The notes beneath the pieces are model-generated. The model was given only the letters and a program-made list of their open reading frames with translations, was not told the origin of the DNA and searched no databases. A stretch of DNA of 64,000 nucleotides, from contig JADWOT020001669.1 of NCBI GenBank assembly GCA_036345935.2, forward strand, positions 155,346 to 219,345, in the 5' to 3' direction. This DNA comes from Taenia hydatigena. Its lineage: Eukaryota > Platyhelminthes > Cestoda > Cyclophyllidea > Taeniidae. The position numbers and the translations under genes were made by a program. Position 1 is the first letter of the stretch, and every line of letters starts with the position of its first letter. Below are positions 12,601 through 26,703 of this stretch, in pieces.

Positions 12601-15600
12601 AATTCTTGTCAAAGAGCATGTCAAAGGAATCGCTGCATTCGTTTTTGGAAACCCAGATTGAAAATAGGGATTGGTAGCCCTCAAAACTTGGACTTGTAGC
12701 AGCTAAGGAGGACGTGACTAACTGATGCCTTAATAAGGTTCATTACTTTTAATGTGGCTACGGCAGAAAGCACACATTGTGCCCTTGTTTTGCTGGAGGA
12801 AAACTTGAATCACTTCCGACTTCCACCTAGTTCAGCTTTGCCATACACACGCGCTTCATTAGCTTGTCATTAAAGTGACTGTGCATTCGCACAAACTAGT
12901 TGGATAAACTAAAAATCCAAAAATAGTTAAATAAATGTCAGGTGCCATTTACTTTTGACCTAGTAATAGGGATAGAGAGTAAAAAAATTGAGACTACAGG
13001 AGTAAGCATCTATGAGTAGAGTACATGGATTGGTAGGAATTCGAGTACATAGCCAGATGGGAGGTATTTTACTTGCCAAAACGTTGCGCAACCCAATCGG
13101 CCACATTACTGTAGGTGTTTTTGAAGACTTTGCAGACCATACATCCCTTTACTGACCCAAAGACCTTATCTGCGGCATGTTTGGCAAAAGCATTCTATAC
13201 TCTTGGTTTGAGATCGTCCCGCTGAAATGTTGTTTGCTCTCCTGCCGCCGTTGTCACCTAATGTTGCCTTTGTTGGTGAATAGGGCGAAGCAAGCAAAAA
13301 TAAAAGAACTGCTGATGCTACCACGAATGAGGAGCTTGCCGCTTTGGGGGCGACCTTCTTTTCTGGTTGTCAGCTGTGTGGCTTAATGACAATGTGATGG
13401 GCACTTAAATTCATTCTCTGCCACTGCGTGGGTGCATATGCGTATGGGAAGTAAACCTTATGATGTCCTTCACAGTTGGCGGGTGCGAAGGGCACAATGT
13501 TTGCGTAATCAGCTGTACGAGTGGATTAGCTTTCTGAGCAGCTGCAGTGTAGTTACGGCATGTAAAAATCACACGAAGCTGAAATAGTGCAATTTACTTC
13601 GACTCCCTTACCAAACGCTTACATGTTTTATAAGCAGCGCCAATCCTTAAAAGTTAAGAATCTTTGGCCTGTAATAGAACAGCTCACAAGAGTCTGCATA
13701 CTGTGAGTAGTATGCGTTCAATCGCTAGGCTAGTTACATAGGGTTCGCTATTTAAATAATATAATTTCTGGTTATGAATACTTTTCAAAACATGCAATTT
13801 CGGTCTTCTGAGTAGTTCAGCGATGCCAATTCAAAAGTATTTCAAAATAAATAGAAGCATGTATATTTTATTTTCATAAGTGCACGCACTCACACAGTAG
13901 TATAGAACGATGTAGCGTGCCTTATGTTCACGTAAGGAATCACAAAGTAGACGTATGAAGCTGAGAGAGGTGCAAACTTTCCGTACTCTCCGGTGGTGTA
14001 TGCTCTTCTAGCGGCAAATGCAAAGTAAGTGTGTGCCATTCTCAGATTCATTGTGCTAAATCGCCCACCCCTTCAGCAGTTGGTATGTTTCTTTCATGTC
14101 TTTTGCTGCTATGTCCCCTCTGAGCAGGTGAAGAATAAACGCCTCGTATTGCTTCATGCAATAAGAAGGCCCACGTCGAATCGCAATTTGAAGGTTACTA
14201 GTACTTAAGCAATGATGGCCAAGCAGTTTTGCAATGACAAGGTACAGGTGTTGCAATCGAAATTGGAAAGTAAAGCAGCTCAAGACAAAGTAAACTGAAA
14301 CAAATCAGGCTAGAAACATGGGAACCCACATTTGTCAATCAAATTTAATGTAATTTTTGTAGAAGAGCTAGCTAGGTTTCAAAAAGAAGTAAGTCAAATA
14401 AATCACAAGAGACGAAGCGCGGTGATGCAGGCATAAGGGAGGCAGCATCTTCGCTCGAAAATACCGACAAATAACAGAATAAGCTGGTTAAAGCAATTCA
14501 AAAGCCTCGTAATTAACTCAAACACCACGTGCTCAACTAACTATCCAAGATCTATGCAACCAGAGCCTAAAAACTTTATTAAATATAGCACACTAGCAGG
14601 AGGCAAATTATCATAACAAAAACTGCTGACCGAAGATAACTCTCAATTACTTGGTTATTTTATGACAAAACGTGGAAGAATGAAAGCAAGACAAGTATTT
14701 AAACATCCCACCTTAATGTTTTGGTAGCTTCCATGTTGACAGCTTGTGTATAATGGTTCCCCACGCACAATCAGCACTCAGACGAAGGGTAATGTCTGCT
14801 TATTTACAAAATTATAGCGACATAACCAAAGCATCTACAAAAGAAAACCCATTAAAGGCAGGTGAAAGTGGCTAGAGTAAGATCAAGGCTACGTTTTGAA
14901 GCAGAGGATTGTCACTCGCACCACTAAGTATCCTGATAAATTAGAGAGCCGTGAAGGGACGTGATGCCATTTGAGCCCAAAGCGGTGCTCAAAGGGCATC
15001 AGCCGCGAGTACTGTGTGTAGTTTTAAGCTTTTTGCAGGTAAGATGGAAAGCCCTTACACGTTATTGCTGTGCTGCAACAACTCAGACCATGGATCAAGA
15101 TACACAGTGGTTGACGATTTTCGAACTTCCTTCCGGAAACACAAGGCCTGAAGCACCCAACATCAAGCAAAGGGAAGATACACGCATGGCAGTCTATCCC
15201 AACGTCCACTTGGAGGAATCAAAGGTCCAAAACGTGGCAAAACGATTCGGAATAGCTGAATTTTTCAGAAATGCATACAAAATAGCTAATGAAAGGGATG
15301 TAGGTGCTTACTAGACACTCTTCATAAAATCTAACAATTTCGCCGCATTTATACTGATTAACGCACCTTTCTGATCTGCAATTCTTCCCATCTAATCAGT
15401 GACTGGGCGAAAATTTAAATGACAATTGGATGAAATGGCAGAAGGCAATCAGAACGTTAATCCGGTTACCTCGTTGTTAATCAAGACAGCCGTTAACAGT
15501 AGCAGTCTGCGCTTAGCGCTGGATGTAGTCCCGATTTGTGTGTGTGTGTGTGTGTGTGTAGATAGTCATTTGTACGGAGAGCTTCATTCACACTGCAGCT

Positions 15601-18159
15601 TGCTAGTGATATGCATGAATTGCACGAAGGCATTAGAGACGGTCCTAGTCATAAAAGTTTCTGCCTCATCGAAACTGCAGTCATTAGTGAGACCGTGTAG
15701 AATCACCATCGTGGAGAAGGGCAAGAGGCAAAGCTTTCTTTGAAATCGCTAAAAGTAGGAACATAACTCGAAGCTGCTGTTAATATTGAGACAAAAATGC
15801 ACCAACAATGACGTGAAGCAGAACCTCGTAGGTGTGTTAGTTGTCTGAGGAACCTCTTATGTTAAAATCTTGCCAATGAAGAGCTGGATGTCAGTGCGAT
15901 TTCATTTTATTCTGCCCCTGAGCTGTCGCAAAATAAGATGGTCCAGATGTGGTTGCATTGTGGAGCTCAGGAATAAAAAAGGACTTAAAATGCATTACGA
16001 TCTCGCAAAATGAAGTGTTTTACTTGCAAAACAGTGATTTTTCTTCTACCAACCGAATCGGTACTGCATTAAGATCCTCTTCGTGTCCACATTTTAGAAA
16101 ATATGCCTTTTTAAGACATTTTAATGCATTTGTGATCTGACCTGCTATGAGAAATGATTTCTGCCAACACATTAGCCTTCCTTATTTGATGAGGTTTAGC
16201 TGGAACAATGCAACCCATCGGTCATTTAATTAGCACTACGAGAAGCTTAAAATGTTGGAGAAAGACGTAAAACACAATAAACAAGTTGCCTCGCAGAGAG
16301 CAGACAGTCACCAAATTGTCTATTCAGCACTTCAATCTAGCCCATCGTCTTCCTTCACTTCTGCCTATGTATATGGCTGCGAAGTTGGACCACAGTGCAG
16401 TATAATTTTTTAGGCATCTTGGGTGAGACTTGCAAACCGGAATGCTGAAGTCAAAATGGAGTGGTTTGCACTGCCTGGAGATTCTGGATAATCAGACTGT
16501 CTACATTTAGCAAAATTTTTGTTTTGTAAATGCCTCGATTCAATAACTCATTATGTTTTGCCCTAACCTGCAAAATTTCAAAGTGTTCAACAGCCGTTTT
16601 TCCTCAGAGGACTCGAAATGACTGACGTCCACGTAGGAGAGGGCGAAACTGGTGTGTACTATCATACCCTATCTAGCGAATGTCTATCATTCACAAGTGC
16701 ACAGGCTTGTTCACAAATTTACTGACAAATGCGACGGGGCAGGCCTGTACTGAAAAATATCTAAAAATACATTGGACTTTGATGAAAGAACAAAGTGCCT
16801 AATAATTCCCGTAGATGCACAATTTCCTAGGGCCCACACCTTCGTCACTGCTATAAACCGAAGGAGAAACTCGTGAAGCTCTCATGGGATACTGGTATTT
16901 GTGTGAATTCTGTGTGCACTTCACAATGTCCACGAATAATCCTGAGTCCAGGAATTTGGGACTTGCCGAGCGTTAGGCAGTATCCTGCCCTTGATCGCAC
17001 TAGTTAGATTAAAATGTGCAGAGGGCGAAAAGGATGATTTCCTGGTTTGGGTCAGCGGTGGTGTCGAAACCTGGTTATCAAGCAAAACTAAAGAGTAGAC
17101 AAATAGAAGCCGATATTTTAGCACCAACGCTTCCCTGGTAGTGGTGAAGCTATAATAAATAGGCGCATAGAAGAGATTCGAGATTAAGAGGAGAGAACCC
17201 TGTTTTCTGCTTATTAGTATCCCTCTCACGTCAACTTATAATGCACGAAGTACGCCTTAAGTCAAAACGTTTCTTAATGCAGTGAGTGGAGAATCAGCAT
17301 GTCACGTTGGTTGAAACTGCAGATGAAATGGCAGGGTTCACTGGGAACCTATGCTAGGCTCGGCCTTGCAAACAATGTTCACACATAATTAGTTTGTAAC
17401 TTAATTAGTAGAATTCACACCAATCGCTCCAAACCACTTCACGTGTGAGGAATAAACAGACAAAGAGGAAAAGACGTACCGACAGAGTAAGTCTGTTTAA
17501 GCGATGGTCTTTGCATGCGACAGGTAAATCCAGTCGTGAATCCATGAAATGTCACCACGTTCGGGAGCAGGAGTGTGAGTATCCAAGTAAGTGATGCTGG
17601 TAGAAACATTACTGTTAATCTGATAGAAGTATCTGCGGAGGCATTTGTGCTTATGGAACCTATGTTTATAGCATTTATATACGGCAATTCAATTTTTTAT
17701 TTAGGGCTAACCCATATTGAAGGAGCAAATTTTGACAAAGAGAGCTTAAATGACACAAGCATGCAGGGCTGCGTTGTATTTGTTCGTTTAAATGCAGAAT
17801 CGGTGGGAATTACAGCATAGCGTCTTATTTCATTCAGTGATTGCTTGCACTTGCTTTCTTGTTACCTTATAAAATTAAAGCTTAGTCAACAATAAAAGCA
17901 TCTAGGTTGACATGGAAAATTGGTAATGCACTAATGTTTACCTTCAAATAGCTCTACGTCCCTGTGACCTGAAATAATCCAAACTGAAAATCCGATGCAA
18001 TTTTCATTCTATAAAAGCTTCAACCAAGGGCATAAAGCAACAACCTTTTTCTCCCTCTTTTGACCCCAAAACTATTCAGAGATGAGACTCAGTGTCCTGC
18101 TTCCTTATGTAATTCCTTGTGGCATTTCACGTTTCAAATTCCAGGAACACTATCAGAAA
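9687..18159. other. Gene-poor stretch
   Basis: About 8.5 kb with no recognised gene. Open frames are short. The only ones with some gene-like trait are 15090-15314 (ACCATGG start context, 74 codons) and 17575-17820 (81 codons). Neither resembles a known family and no second copy is present in the window. A TG microsatellite lies at 15537. Confidence 0.45.
15537..15559. repeat. (TG)n microsatellite
   Basis: Eleven uninterrupted TG units, read directly. They fall inside a chance open frame whose CVCVCV stretch is simply this repeat. Confidence 0.95.
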
Positions 18160-18725
18160 ACTCTGCACAGTGCTGTGGTGCAACATTCTGCATTTCTTTC
18201 TTTCTTTCACCTATCTCTTCCTGAAGTGATTGACTGATTTTACTAATCTAGTTACCTAATTGAATAAACCAAGAAGTAACCAACCTAATAAAAGGAGTTT
18301 GAGTCCTTTTGAATGGCGCACTAGAGGAGGCTAACCACCATTTTCCTTGTTATGCGATATACACTGGGTACCAGGTTTGATAATTGAAAATGGCGTGCAT
18401 AACTGCAGTAAAGAAGGAAGCAAAGGTGATTGGATAGGAAAACGAGAGAAGAAAGAGGGGAAAGTGACATAACTTACTCCTAATTTCCACGATATCTATC
18501 TGTTTTGGTCTTCTGACGTCTCTAAAAAGTGGGTCAGGAGGTTAGAGTGATGGGGACAGAAGCTCAAAAACAAGGAGAAAACGAATCGCGGTTAATGAGT
18601 TATAGGGATGGATTCATGAAAAATGAACATTCGTAGACGATACAAGACGCACGTGAGCGTGCCAGACTCTTGGTTGCATGATAGATCAGTTTGAACCTGA
18701 CACGTGAATCGATTGGCAGAACGTG
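18160..18725 (-). repeat. Dispersed repeat family R1, copy 1
   Basis: This copy shares blocks with 19070-19460 in the same orientation and with 22460-22760 in inverted orientation. Anchors are a run around 18481-18525 (containing tatctatctg and gacgtc) and one around 18684-18715 (gacacgtgaatcgattg, whose reverse complement appears near 22470). Boundaries are approximate. No coding potential is evident. Confidence 0.55.
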
Positions 18726-19069
18726 CAGTCGGATGGTGTCTCTCAGCGCCACCTAGTGTGGGCTTAAGATGGCATTCCTCTTAGGTGGTTCTGTTAGAGT
18801 AGACGCAATTCGCCTTTGTTTTTTTGCCTTGAGGCGGGCCACTGATATTAGTGTGCTTGGAATAAATGCGTTGCCTTTCGAATAGTTATGGGCAGTAGAG
18901 GCAGTGCAATCTATGAATTGAGTAAAGAAATTAGTGACTAACTAATGATTGCTATGGAGCTAGTAAAGGTATGCTTCTGTCGCTTATTTTCCAATCGCAT
19001 GCCTAGACCATTTGCTGTCTTGCACCAGAGAGGACAACAACGGTGATTGAATCGCAAAAGAACAGTTGG

Positions 19070-19460
19070 GTTGGATGTTTTTAAACAGTGCTGGAGCACT
19101 GCACACCTCATTTTTTCTGCCTTCTTTCCCTTACATCTTCCTAAATGCCTTCGTTTACCCATCGCTTCGACCATGTATTTTAGTGAAGCATGTAGGAATT
19201 GACTTTGTGGAAGGACTGTAAGTTTCTATCAAGCAGCACACTCAAAGACGCTACTCATAGTTTACCCTGGTGAGTGAAATACACTGGAATCAGTTGTGAC
19301 AATGTCGAAACGACGAAGCACATAAATGAGGCTGGCAGGGAGGTTAAGATTGAGAAGTGGAGGAGGAGAGGGTAGTAGCAGAACTACCTCCAATTATTAC
19401 AATTTTATCTTTGTTGGCCTTTTGACGTCTTTCGAACAACGGAGTGGGAAGTTGGGATTG
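19070..19460 (-). repeat. Dispersed repeat family R1, copy 2
   Basis: Diverged direct repeat of 18160-18725, displaced by about 0.9 kb. Shared anchors are cagtgctg near its start, a pyrimidine-rich run ending catcttcct near 19138, atacactgg near 19280, and the acaattttatctttgttgg to gacgtc block at 19400-19432. Similarity is patchy, which suggests an old duplication. Confidence 0.45.
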
Positions 19461-19974
19461 GGAGGGAGGCGATGAAGGTGAAGGATGGGAAGTGGACTGA
19501 AGATAAATAGCTAACGAAGCAGGACCAAGGCGTTGACAAAGAATCAGGTGGTGGATTAGACGATAAAATGAGAAGCAAGACGAAATGTGGGAAGCGGTGG
19601 AATGCCAGTGTGAGTATCTCTGGTGGTTAGTTGACTGGATCAGTGGCACATGTTGTTAGGTGGCTTCTTGGAAGTAGGCATCACTTGCCTTTGTGCTTCT
19701 GCACTTTGGCCGAGTTCTGTACACCATTGCGCATGTAAGTGAGGTGGGAGAGGGGGAGTAGGACTGCTAGTACCGATGTGCTTAGGTTGAAATGCGCCGC
19801 CCTGCCTTAGTAAAGTACGCCACTGTAAGTGCAACATGATTGTTGTTTAACAGTAGCAGCGTTGGTCCATTACTTTGTCACTAGGAAACTGCCCTCTTAG
19901 AAAAATTAGGCACTAACTGCCACTTTAATCAGATACGATTGCTGTAATGTGAGGTCTTTTGATACTGCTCTAAG

Positions 19975-20570
19975 TGATGCAGGTTCGACAGAAGTTTAGC
20001 GTGTCTGTGGTGGGTGATGGCTACAAGTATGGTTTGCTCGATGCCTCTACTGTCTTCTTGGCTCTCGTGATTTAACCACTCCTGTCACTTTTGAGAAGCT
20101 GTTTGTATCATTGAATCTGGTAACACTAGAGGCCTGCTGGACGAGCTCATCTCTCCAGCTGTAGACTAAAATAAGGTGCCAGAAACCTCTCGTACACATG
20201 GCCGCGTCAAAATCGGTGCTCTGTGTGTTTTTTTAACAATGTTTATTAGGTTCGCTCAAAACTATCGTACTTCCTATACCGCCACTTTTTTCTACTGAGA
20301 GGGGTCTGCAGGACATTGCGTTTGCGTTGCCATGTGCAGTTTCTTTTCTTTACTAAGCCGTCAAGTCATATTGCTGCAATTACTCGTACCAGTGTGTGAT
20401 TGAATGGTCCATCTCCCTCATTGTTTGTAACCAAGTCAGCGCTTGATACTCTGCTCTTGCTACGAACTGTCTTGTTATCAGCCAGTATTTGAAGTGTCTA
20501 ACCATTGTACTGATGACGAACAGTGATCGTAGACGAGGCGGAGTGCTGAACGAACGACACACGTGCAAAG
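19975..20570 (-). pseudogene. Decayed Ty3/gypsy pol fragment (RNase H to integrase)
   Basis: The minus strand aligns block by block with the better-kept gypsy remnant at about 38640-39210. Near 20420-20470 it encodes ARAEYQALTWLQTM, matching the RNase H segment RTDHQALTWLKTM of the other copy. Near 20100 it keeps the tract before the integrase zinc-binding region (atgatacaaacagc). Many stops and frameshifts rule out function. It is truncated on both sides and I see no LTRs. Divergence is greater than in the 38-kb copy, so it probably reflects an older insertion. Confidence 0.65.
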
Positions 20571-21739
20571 TTTTGTGACACAGTGTTTGGTTTAACTATA
20601 AATAACTTGCCCATTCCTCTATTTTTTACATGCAACACCACCGAAATTCATGCCGGTAGTTTGTCAGATCCCCTGCCTATGCCTAATACGAGACAGTTGA
20701 TACCTACGAGACGCCTTCATTGTCCTAGACGAAACGGCGGATCAACAGCGTATTAGTAGAGTGCTGTGGAATTGACTGTGTCGGTTTCGAGAGATTGAAG
20801 TTGTGTTCCTGACCGTCGCCTACAATGTACGTTCAAAAACGTAAGCATTAAAACATGGTTTCCCTAGATAACAAGAAGGGAATCAACATCGTACGCAAAA
20901 ATTATTAGTCAGCATCGAATACTTAGAGAAGGACTTACTATTAACTGGTTTGTGACATCAAATATCATTAAAACTACAAAGTTGCGCTTCTATGACAAGC
21001 GTTTTGAATAGCACTTTTATAATGAGAACTTCTCTTTACTTTCGCCTCTCTCGGTGGCTTTTCGTGGTCGATAGTTATCAACTCTCTGTAATCATTTTGT
21101 TTAGAATTGTTTTTCGACAAAGGAATCTGCAATATCTCGGTGGCTAGGCGAGGATCCTCTTTACCCTTTGGATTTCGCATCATTATGAATGAAAATCACT
21201 TGGCTTGTAGCGTTCAATTAATGTTTTAAGACCATTGGGGCGTACTCGACGAATGCTGACCTTTTGTAAATGCCACTGAGCTCCGTGAGGCTAAGTTGTG
21301 TCGCTGCGCCAATTCGATGAGTGGGAGGTACTGACGATTTTCCATTGGGAGTCGCACTGTCATCGTTCAGTAATTCCGCCGTCTGATTAATAACTTGTGG
21401 TTAGTGACGCGTTGCCCTGTTTTGCGGACTTCTTTGCCTCGTGTCCGCACAGGCGACATGAATTATTGACGATGTGGGCGACGAATCGCCTTGACCTAGC
21501 GCAAATCCTTCTGCCAGTTTCAATCAGAAATAAGAGAGGAAGTAGAGAAGCCGCAGGAAGTAAAAACCGATTAAATATAGAGAAATGAGTTGGTTGATGT
21601 GTAAGTGATGGAATGTTGGTGGAAAGTTTAGTTTAAATTAATAAGGCAACTAACTGGCCATAAAACGAACGCTCAAAGGAGGTCTTACTTCACCCAAGAT
21701 AGAGCTATCGACTTGGTCGGCTTGAAGGACAACTTAGAA

Positions 21740-21990
21740 GGAGAGGATGGGATGAATATGCCTTTGCACTCACATAAGCGCAGGCACACACAGACGTTCT
21801 TACATGTTTTCGGGGACACTGATGAAGACGACTCTCCAAAAGACGAAGATAAACGCGAGCAATTACACACGCGCAAACTGGGGCAAGCACAACTGCACAG
21901 TGGAAAAGGAGCAAGTGGTTCGTCGAAGGCAGAAAGCGCACGTTCTTACTCGTTAACAAAGAGTGCCAGATAGAGGAATTTCGCATAGAG
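21740..21990 (+). repeat. Dispersed repeat family R2, copy 1
   Basis: Shares a series of blocks in the same orientation with 47410-47650: gatgggat, a cacataagc run followed by cacacaca, acatgttttcg versus acttgttttcg, and ccaaaagacga versus tcaaaaggacga. Overlapping open frames on both strands look like chance products of this purine-rich sequence. Ends are not defined. Confidence 0.45.
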
Positions 21991-22060
21991 AGAAGAAAAG
22001 AATTGGGCAGCGTGATGATGGGGTGGGAGTTGGACGCGTCTACGAATTATGAGGTGTGAA

Positions 22061-22075
22061 GTAGTAGTAGTAGTA
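22061..22075. repeat. (GTA)5 microsatellite
   Basis: Five GTA units, read directly. Confidence 0.9.
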
Positions 22076-22459
22076 GGTGAGGTTTGCTAACCGCTATTGT
22101 GCTCCCTGATGCAAGGCAGCAATTGGTCCTGGCATGAAACTAAAGTGAACGGAAGAAACGCACCTTCGCTGGAGCCACAGTAATCGCAAGGGGTGAGTTG
22201 CCAATGCATAATGGCCGTCCCCTCAAAAAAAGCCGATGACAAGCAGTCACAACGAGGCAGGGCATTTAAGTCAAAACGCATTAGTATCGGTGGTTCTTCT
22301 CATTCTCTTCCTCCTCCTTTGCGTGTACTACGATACACATAACTTAATCAAGTCACGAAAGCACAGAAGCAAGTGTCGCCTTCTCTCTCAAAACCACCTA
22401 CAAATGGTGCTGTCTAAAGTTCACACCGGACAGCACTGGGCAAGACCACACGACACGTG

Positions 22460-22760
22460 TTGCAATCGATTCGCACGTGTCAGGTTCAAATTGGTCTACC
22501 ACACGACAAACTACCAGACATGCTGTTCTGCGTGTCGCACGCTTACATTCATTCATCCTGCTTCGTCGTGCTGCCATTCTTGCCATTCAGTTATTCGTCG
22601 GTGCCTCTCACCTACCTCGTTTTATCTTTGTCTCCGGTCTTATTTGTATCCTTCACTAACGTCGCAACACTCTCTCTCTTCATCATTCCACACCTTTCAA
22701 TTCTTCATTTCAGAAACGTCGAAGGGGCGAAACAGATAGATATCATAGAAATTAGGGGTC
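22460..22760 (+). repeat. Dispersed repeat family R1, inverted copy
   Basis: Inverted relative to 18160-18725. The blocks caatcgattcgcacgtgtcag (22465-22485 region) and acagatagatatcatagaaa (22732-22751) match the reverse complement of the first copy. Together the two copies bracket the decayed gypsy fragment at 19975-20570, though the inverted arms are short and diverged. Confidence 0.55.
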
Positions 22761-25700
22761 AATTTTGGTGCCAACACCCCTTCCTTCATCTGTGCCACCC
22801 TCTTCTGTCCTCAAAATTTACTTGCACGCGCCTATTCAATATATTTTTACATCCAGTATCCAGCACAACTCACACATAAAGGGAGCTATGACTAACCACT
22901 TCACTTGTCATTTGGACGGTTTCTTCAAATTTTACCTAGTCACGCGCCTAGATGAGTAAGCAATTAAATCAGTTCAGAAATAAATGGTAGAAATATGGAA
23001 AGTAATAGAAAGGGCTACACCACAGCGATATAAGGAGTCATCCTACAGAGTCCATTTCCAATCCTCTTCTGTCCATCTCCATCCTCACTCCCTCCATTCT
23101 AGCGGCTTCTCATCGCTTCACCTCTATCCCGAACTTACTCTTACAATTTGGTAGGAGAACTGCAGCGAGTAACTACTAAGTGGTTTAAGCTGTCAAATTA
23201 TAATTGTGACTGATTCTAGATCTAAATAAACAGGTTATGACGCAGCTCTATATGCTTGCATTATTTTATCTGTTTGCCAAAATAGGCTACTTAACTTATA
23301 GGTCAGGTCTAAGTTTTGATTGCATAACTTGAGGAATATTGCAGCTGCTAGCGATGAAAGAAACAGCTGAGTACAAATTGGCATAATTATAAATGAACAA
23401 CCAAGAGCATAGGTTCCAACGTTGTACTCAGGCTGTCACTTTTCGCTTTAAAATCACTAGCATTCCATTGCGATCATTCCTAAGCATTAAATGTCGTACA
23501 ATTGAACAGCTCTATTTGACATCACCACGTTTGCCCTTTGACAGCATGCCATCTCAGACTATCCTAGAAATTACAACTTATTATTCAAGTCAACTTGGAC
23601 TTACCAAAACCTAGCCTAGGCCATTAGGCATGGTTTATGCACTCACTAACCTCTCGACACAAAAGCGGTGCGGTAAACAACCACCTTTATTTAATAATTC
23701 CCTCCTAGCAAAAAGTAGCTGCTGCATTCGTACCACAATCTGGAGACTCTTCTAGCGTATTACAGTGGACCACCTCACCTCACGCACCTCGGCCACGTCG
23801 ATCAACAAGCAAATTTACCATCACCTGCGCAAACTCAATACCCATGTTCCATTGTTTGCGAAGAAACACGCACAAATGAGTATCATTTTTAAATTTGCTA
23901 ATGATGAAAAATGAACAGAAATACACACCATTGCGGAGACATCATCACAACTTGGAGAGGGAGGTGTAGGCATCAGGAACAATGATGACTCAGGATCTAC
24001 AGGGTTTTGTGCTGTTCCACATCAAAGTGCTGCCAGAAGACATATCAAATCATTCCAGTGTCGCCTTTCCCTCTTAATGAGTGGTTTTCATGGACCTCAC
24101 GATAGTAGCGGTGTTTCCACACCGACAAATTGCACTTCTAATCCGCTTTGGACAGCGCACCTCTCGTCTGCATTCCATTTACACATCATCGGCACTTGAA
24201 CCTACAAAACGAAAACAGCAAGCATGGGCTGGGGAAAGCCTCGGTCAATACGAAGGAAATAAGGTCTAGATAGAAGTGCTGGTTCTACATCTGCATGAGC
24301 AATTATAGTGCAGCGGTATTACATAAAGTAGCAAGTACTAGATCAGGCTATACACGGAATAGACATCATTTATCAAGAATGGCAGAGACCAGTGCCAGTG
24401 CCTGTGAACACCAAGGAGAGGTGGTAGACAAAGTTTCTTGCGAAAGAAGGCGTCTATAATCTTGGATACCCCTACCAGCAGGAGGCGTCAACCTAGTCAG
24501 CAATTAAGCACTTGAAGGGTGCAGACGTCTATCGGTCAGTGGCTATCCCGAAAATGTTGGTTTTCAGCTCACCCGCACAGTGGTAATTCCTGAGACCCTT
24601 TATTTGTTAAGTAAACCTCACAATTCCCAGTGTCTGCATTCTCTTAAAAAAAAGTTACAACTGGGAGTGAAAACCGCAGGGACTATTACGAAAAAAAGTA
24701 GTACAAATCGAGAACTGGCCCAGGGAATAGGACAAAGAACAACCATTACAAATAAGGCGCGCAAGATTTACTCAAAATTACCTCCCCCTAAGAATGTCAA
24801 GCAATTATGGGCACAAGGCGAGGGCAACACAGAAAAAAAGAATTCACAACAGAACGTAAGGCTGGATCGACAAAAACCGCTTAATTTCGGAGGTAAAAAG
24901 CTAAAAGAAATAAAAAGGAAAATTTTAACCTATTGACGAGTTGATTATAAGCTTGGAGACGGAAAAAGTGCTTGCCGAAACAAATGACAGAAGTAAAATG
25001 TCTGGTTGTTCCCTGCATATCCACGGAAAGGTAAGATTTCGCACGAAAAAAAAAATTCGTAGTGATCAAATGAAACAATGCACGAAGGCGGTCTAGCAGA
25101 ATCATTGCAAAACTTATGATTTCATAAATGAAGTCAACTTACTTTGCACGCAATAATTGAATTCGAGACACAAAAACCCTAGTGTTCTACCAAGAGTCTG
25201 CAAATGGATTGATGTCTACTCTTCGCAAGCGAATAAAAAGCAAAAGACACTCCACCTTGCCAAACAATCGCCTTTTACTACTTTTTAAAAGCATTAGGTT
25301 TTAAGAGGAAATTGCGAAAATGGAGAGAACCAGCAAAAAGATAGTGCCAACCGAATAACGGGAATAACGAATAGTTAACTTTCAATCAAAAACCTCAAAA
25401 TTACCTAAAAAAGGCACTACTTCACTAAATCTCGCAAAGCGCTAAGCATGGGCAAATAGAAAACGCACGAAAAGTGCAGAAAATAGCACAATTGAATTAC
25501 TAATCATTCTAACGATAATAAGAGAGTATCCCATGCTAAAAGAAAGGAGTAACTTTATGCCTACTAACAAAAAACAAGAACGATGGCACAGTGAGAAGAA
25601 ACAATAGCGTGTCAAGCACACGATGATGAGTCCCAAGCCTAATGCGATGGACACAGTTCAACGTAATGACCACTGATTGGGTCCAGCAACACCGTGGATT

Positions 25701-26703
25701 GACACTGACCGGTTTATAGATACCCTGGCGATTAATAATGCGACCCCCAAGAGAGATGCAGATTGACAATACTGATACCGGTTATGGATCCCGTGGCCAT
25801 GTGGATTAGTCTAGATCGATGGATATAACAATGACGTTGAGGCACGCAGCTCTTTTGCTTGCGCTTGATGATTTTGAACACATAACCGTCCAATACCGTC
25901 TTGCGCGATCCCCTACTTGAAAACCAAGTCTTGTGCAACAGATAATATGCGTGCTCGTTAGAGTAGCCATTCCCCGCGCTTTGTAGTAAAATGGATTCGG
26001 GGGCACACGAAAAGCCATCGGCACAGTTCTGCGCTAACGCGACCCACTTCACTTCAACGCCTATGGGTGCCTAGTACGGCCTAGCTAGCCTTTCAGCATT
26101 GCTGCATCTCATTTTCGGCAGCACTTGCATTCTTGCAGCCACGGTACTTGACACCCTCCCACCTCCCTTACCTTCAACCGACGAATTGAGTAATCTACCG
26201 ACGTAAAATTGGTGTTTTTACCTCCCTCCAGTAGCTTTGCATTCTTATGACTAAAGTGCGTTCTAACATCGTAGCCATTCATTGTCCACTATTTGAATCC
26301 TTTCTGTGAACGCTGTAGACAGGTCCGTCTCGATCAGTCTCATAGGCCTACCGCATGCTGCCCAAATTGACCCCACACGTTTTGCAGGTCGGGATAGGGA
26401 CAGAAGAACAGGTCGATAGCCGAGAAAACCGACAGATGAGCAGGTACATAGGTGGGTCAACAGATGGAGAGATTAGGATATACGAAATAACGACCCTAGC
26501 TTTACCGCCTCACCTAGTCTCTGCCTCTACAGCTCTACTAACTGACCAAACAAGTGAATAAAAAGGGACAGAGACGCAAATAAATAATGAAACAATTCCA
26601 GCGATTCCCAATTTAATCGTCTCAAAACAACACCTGTAATAGGTGTAATGGTGGAAAAGGCTACCATGAGTAGAGGGGAAGGCGGGGACAAGACGATACT
26701 TAC

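Noticed and set aside
17575..17820. 81-codon plus-strand frame
   Set aside because: No recognised family, no splice-site support and no second copy to test conservation.
22236..22879. Overlapping 167- and 140-codon plus-strand frames
   Set aside because: They overlap each other and the R1 repeat in different phases, and their Ser/His/Leu-rich content reflects CT-rich DNA.
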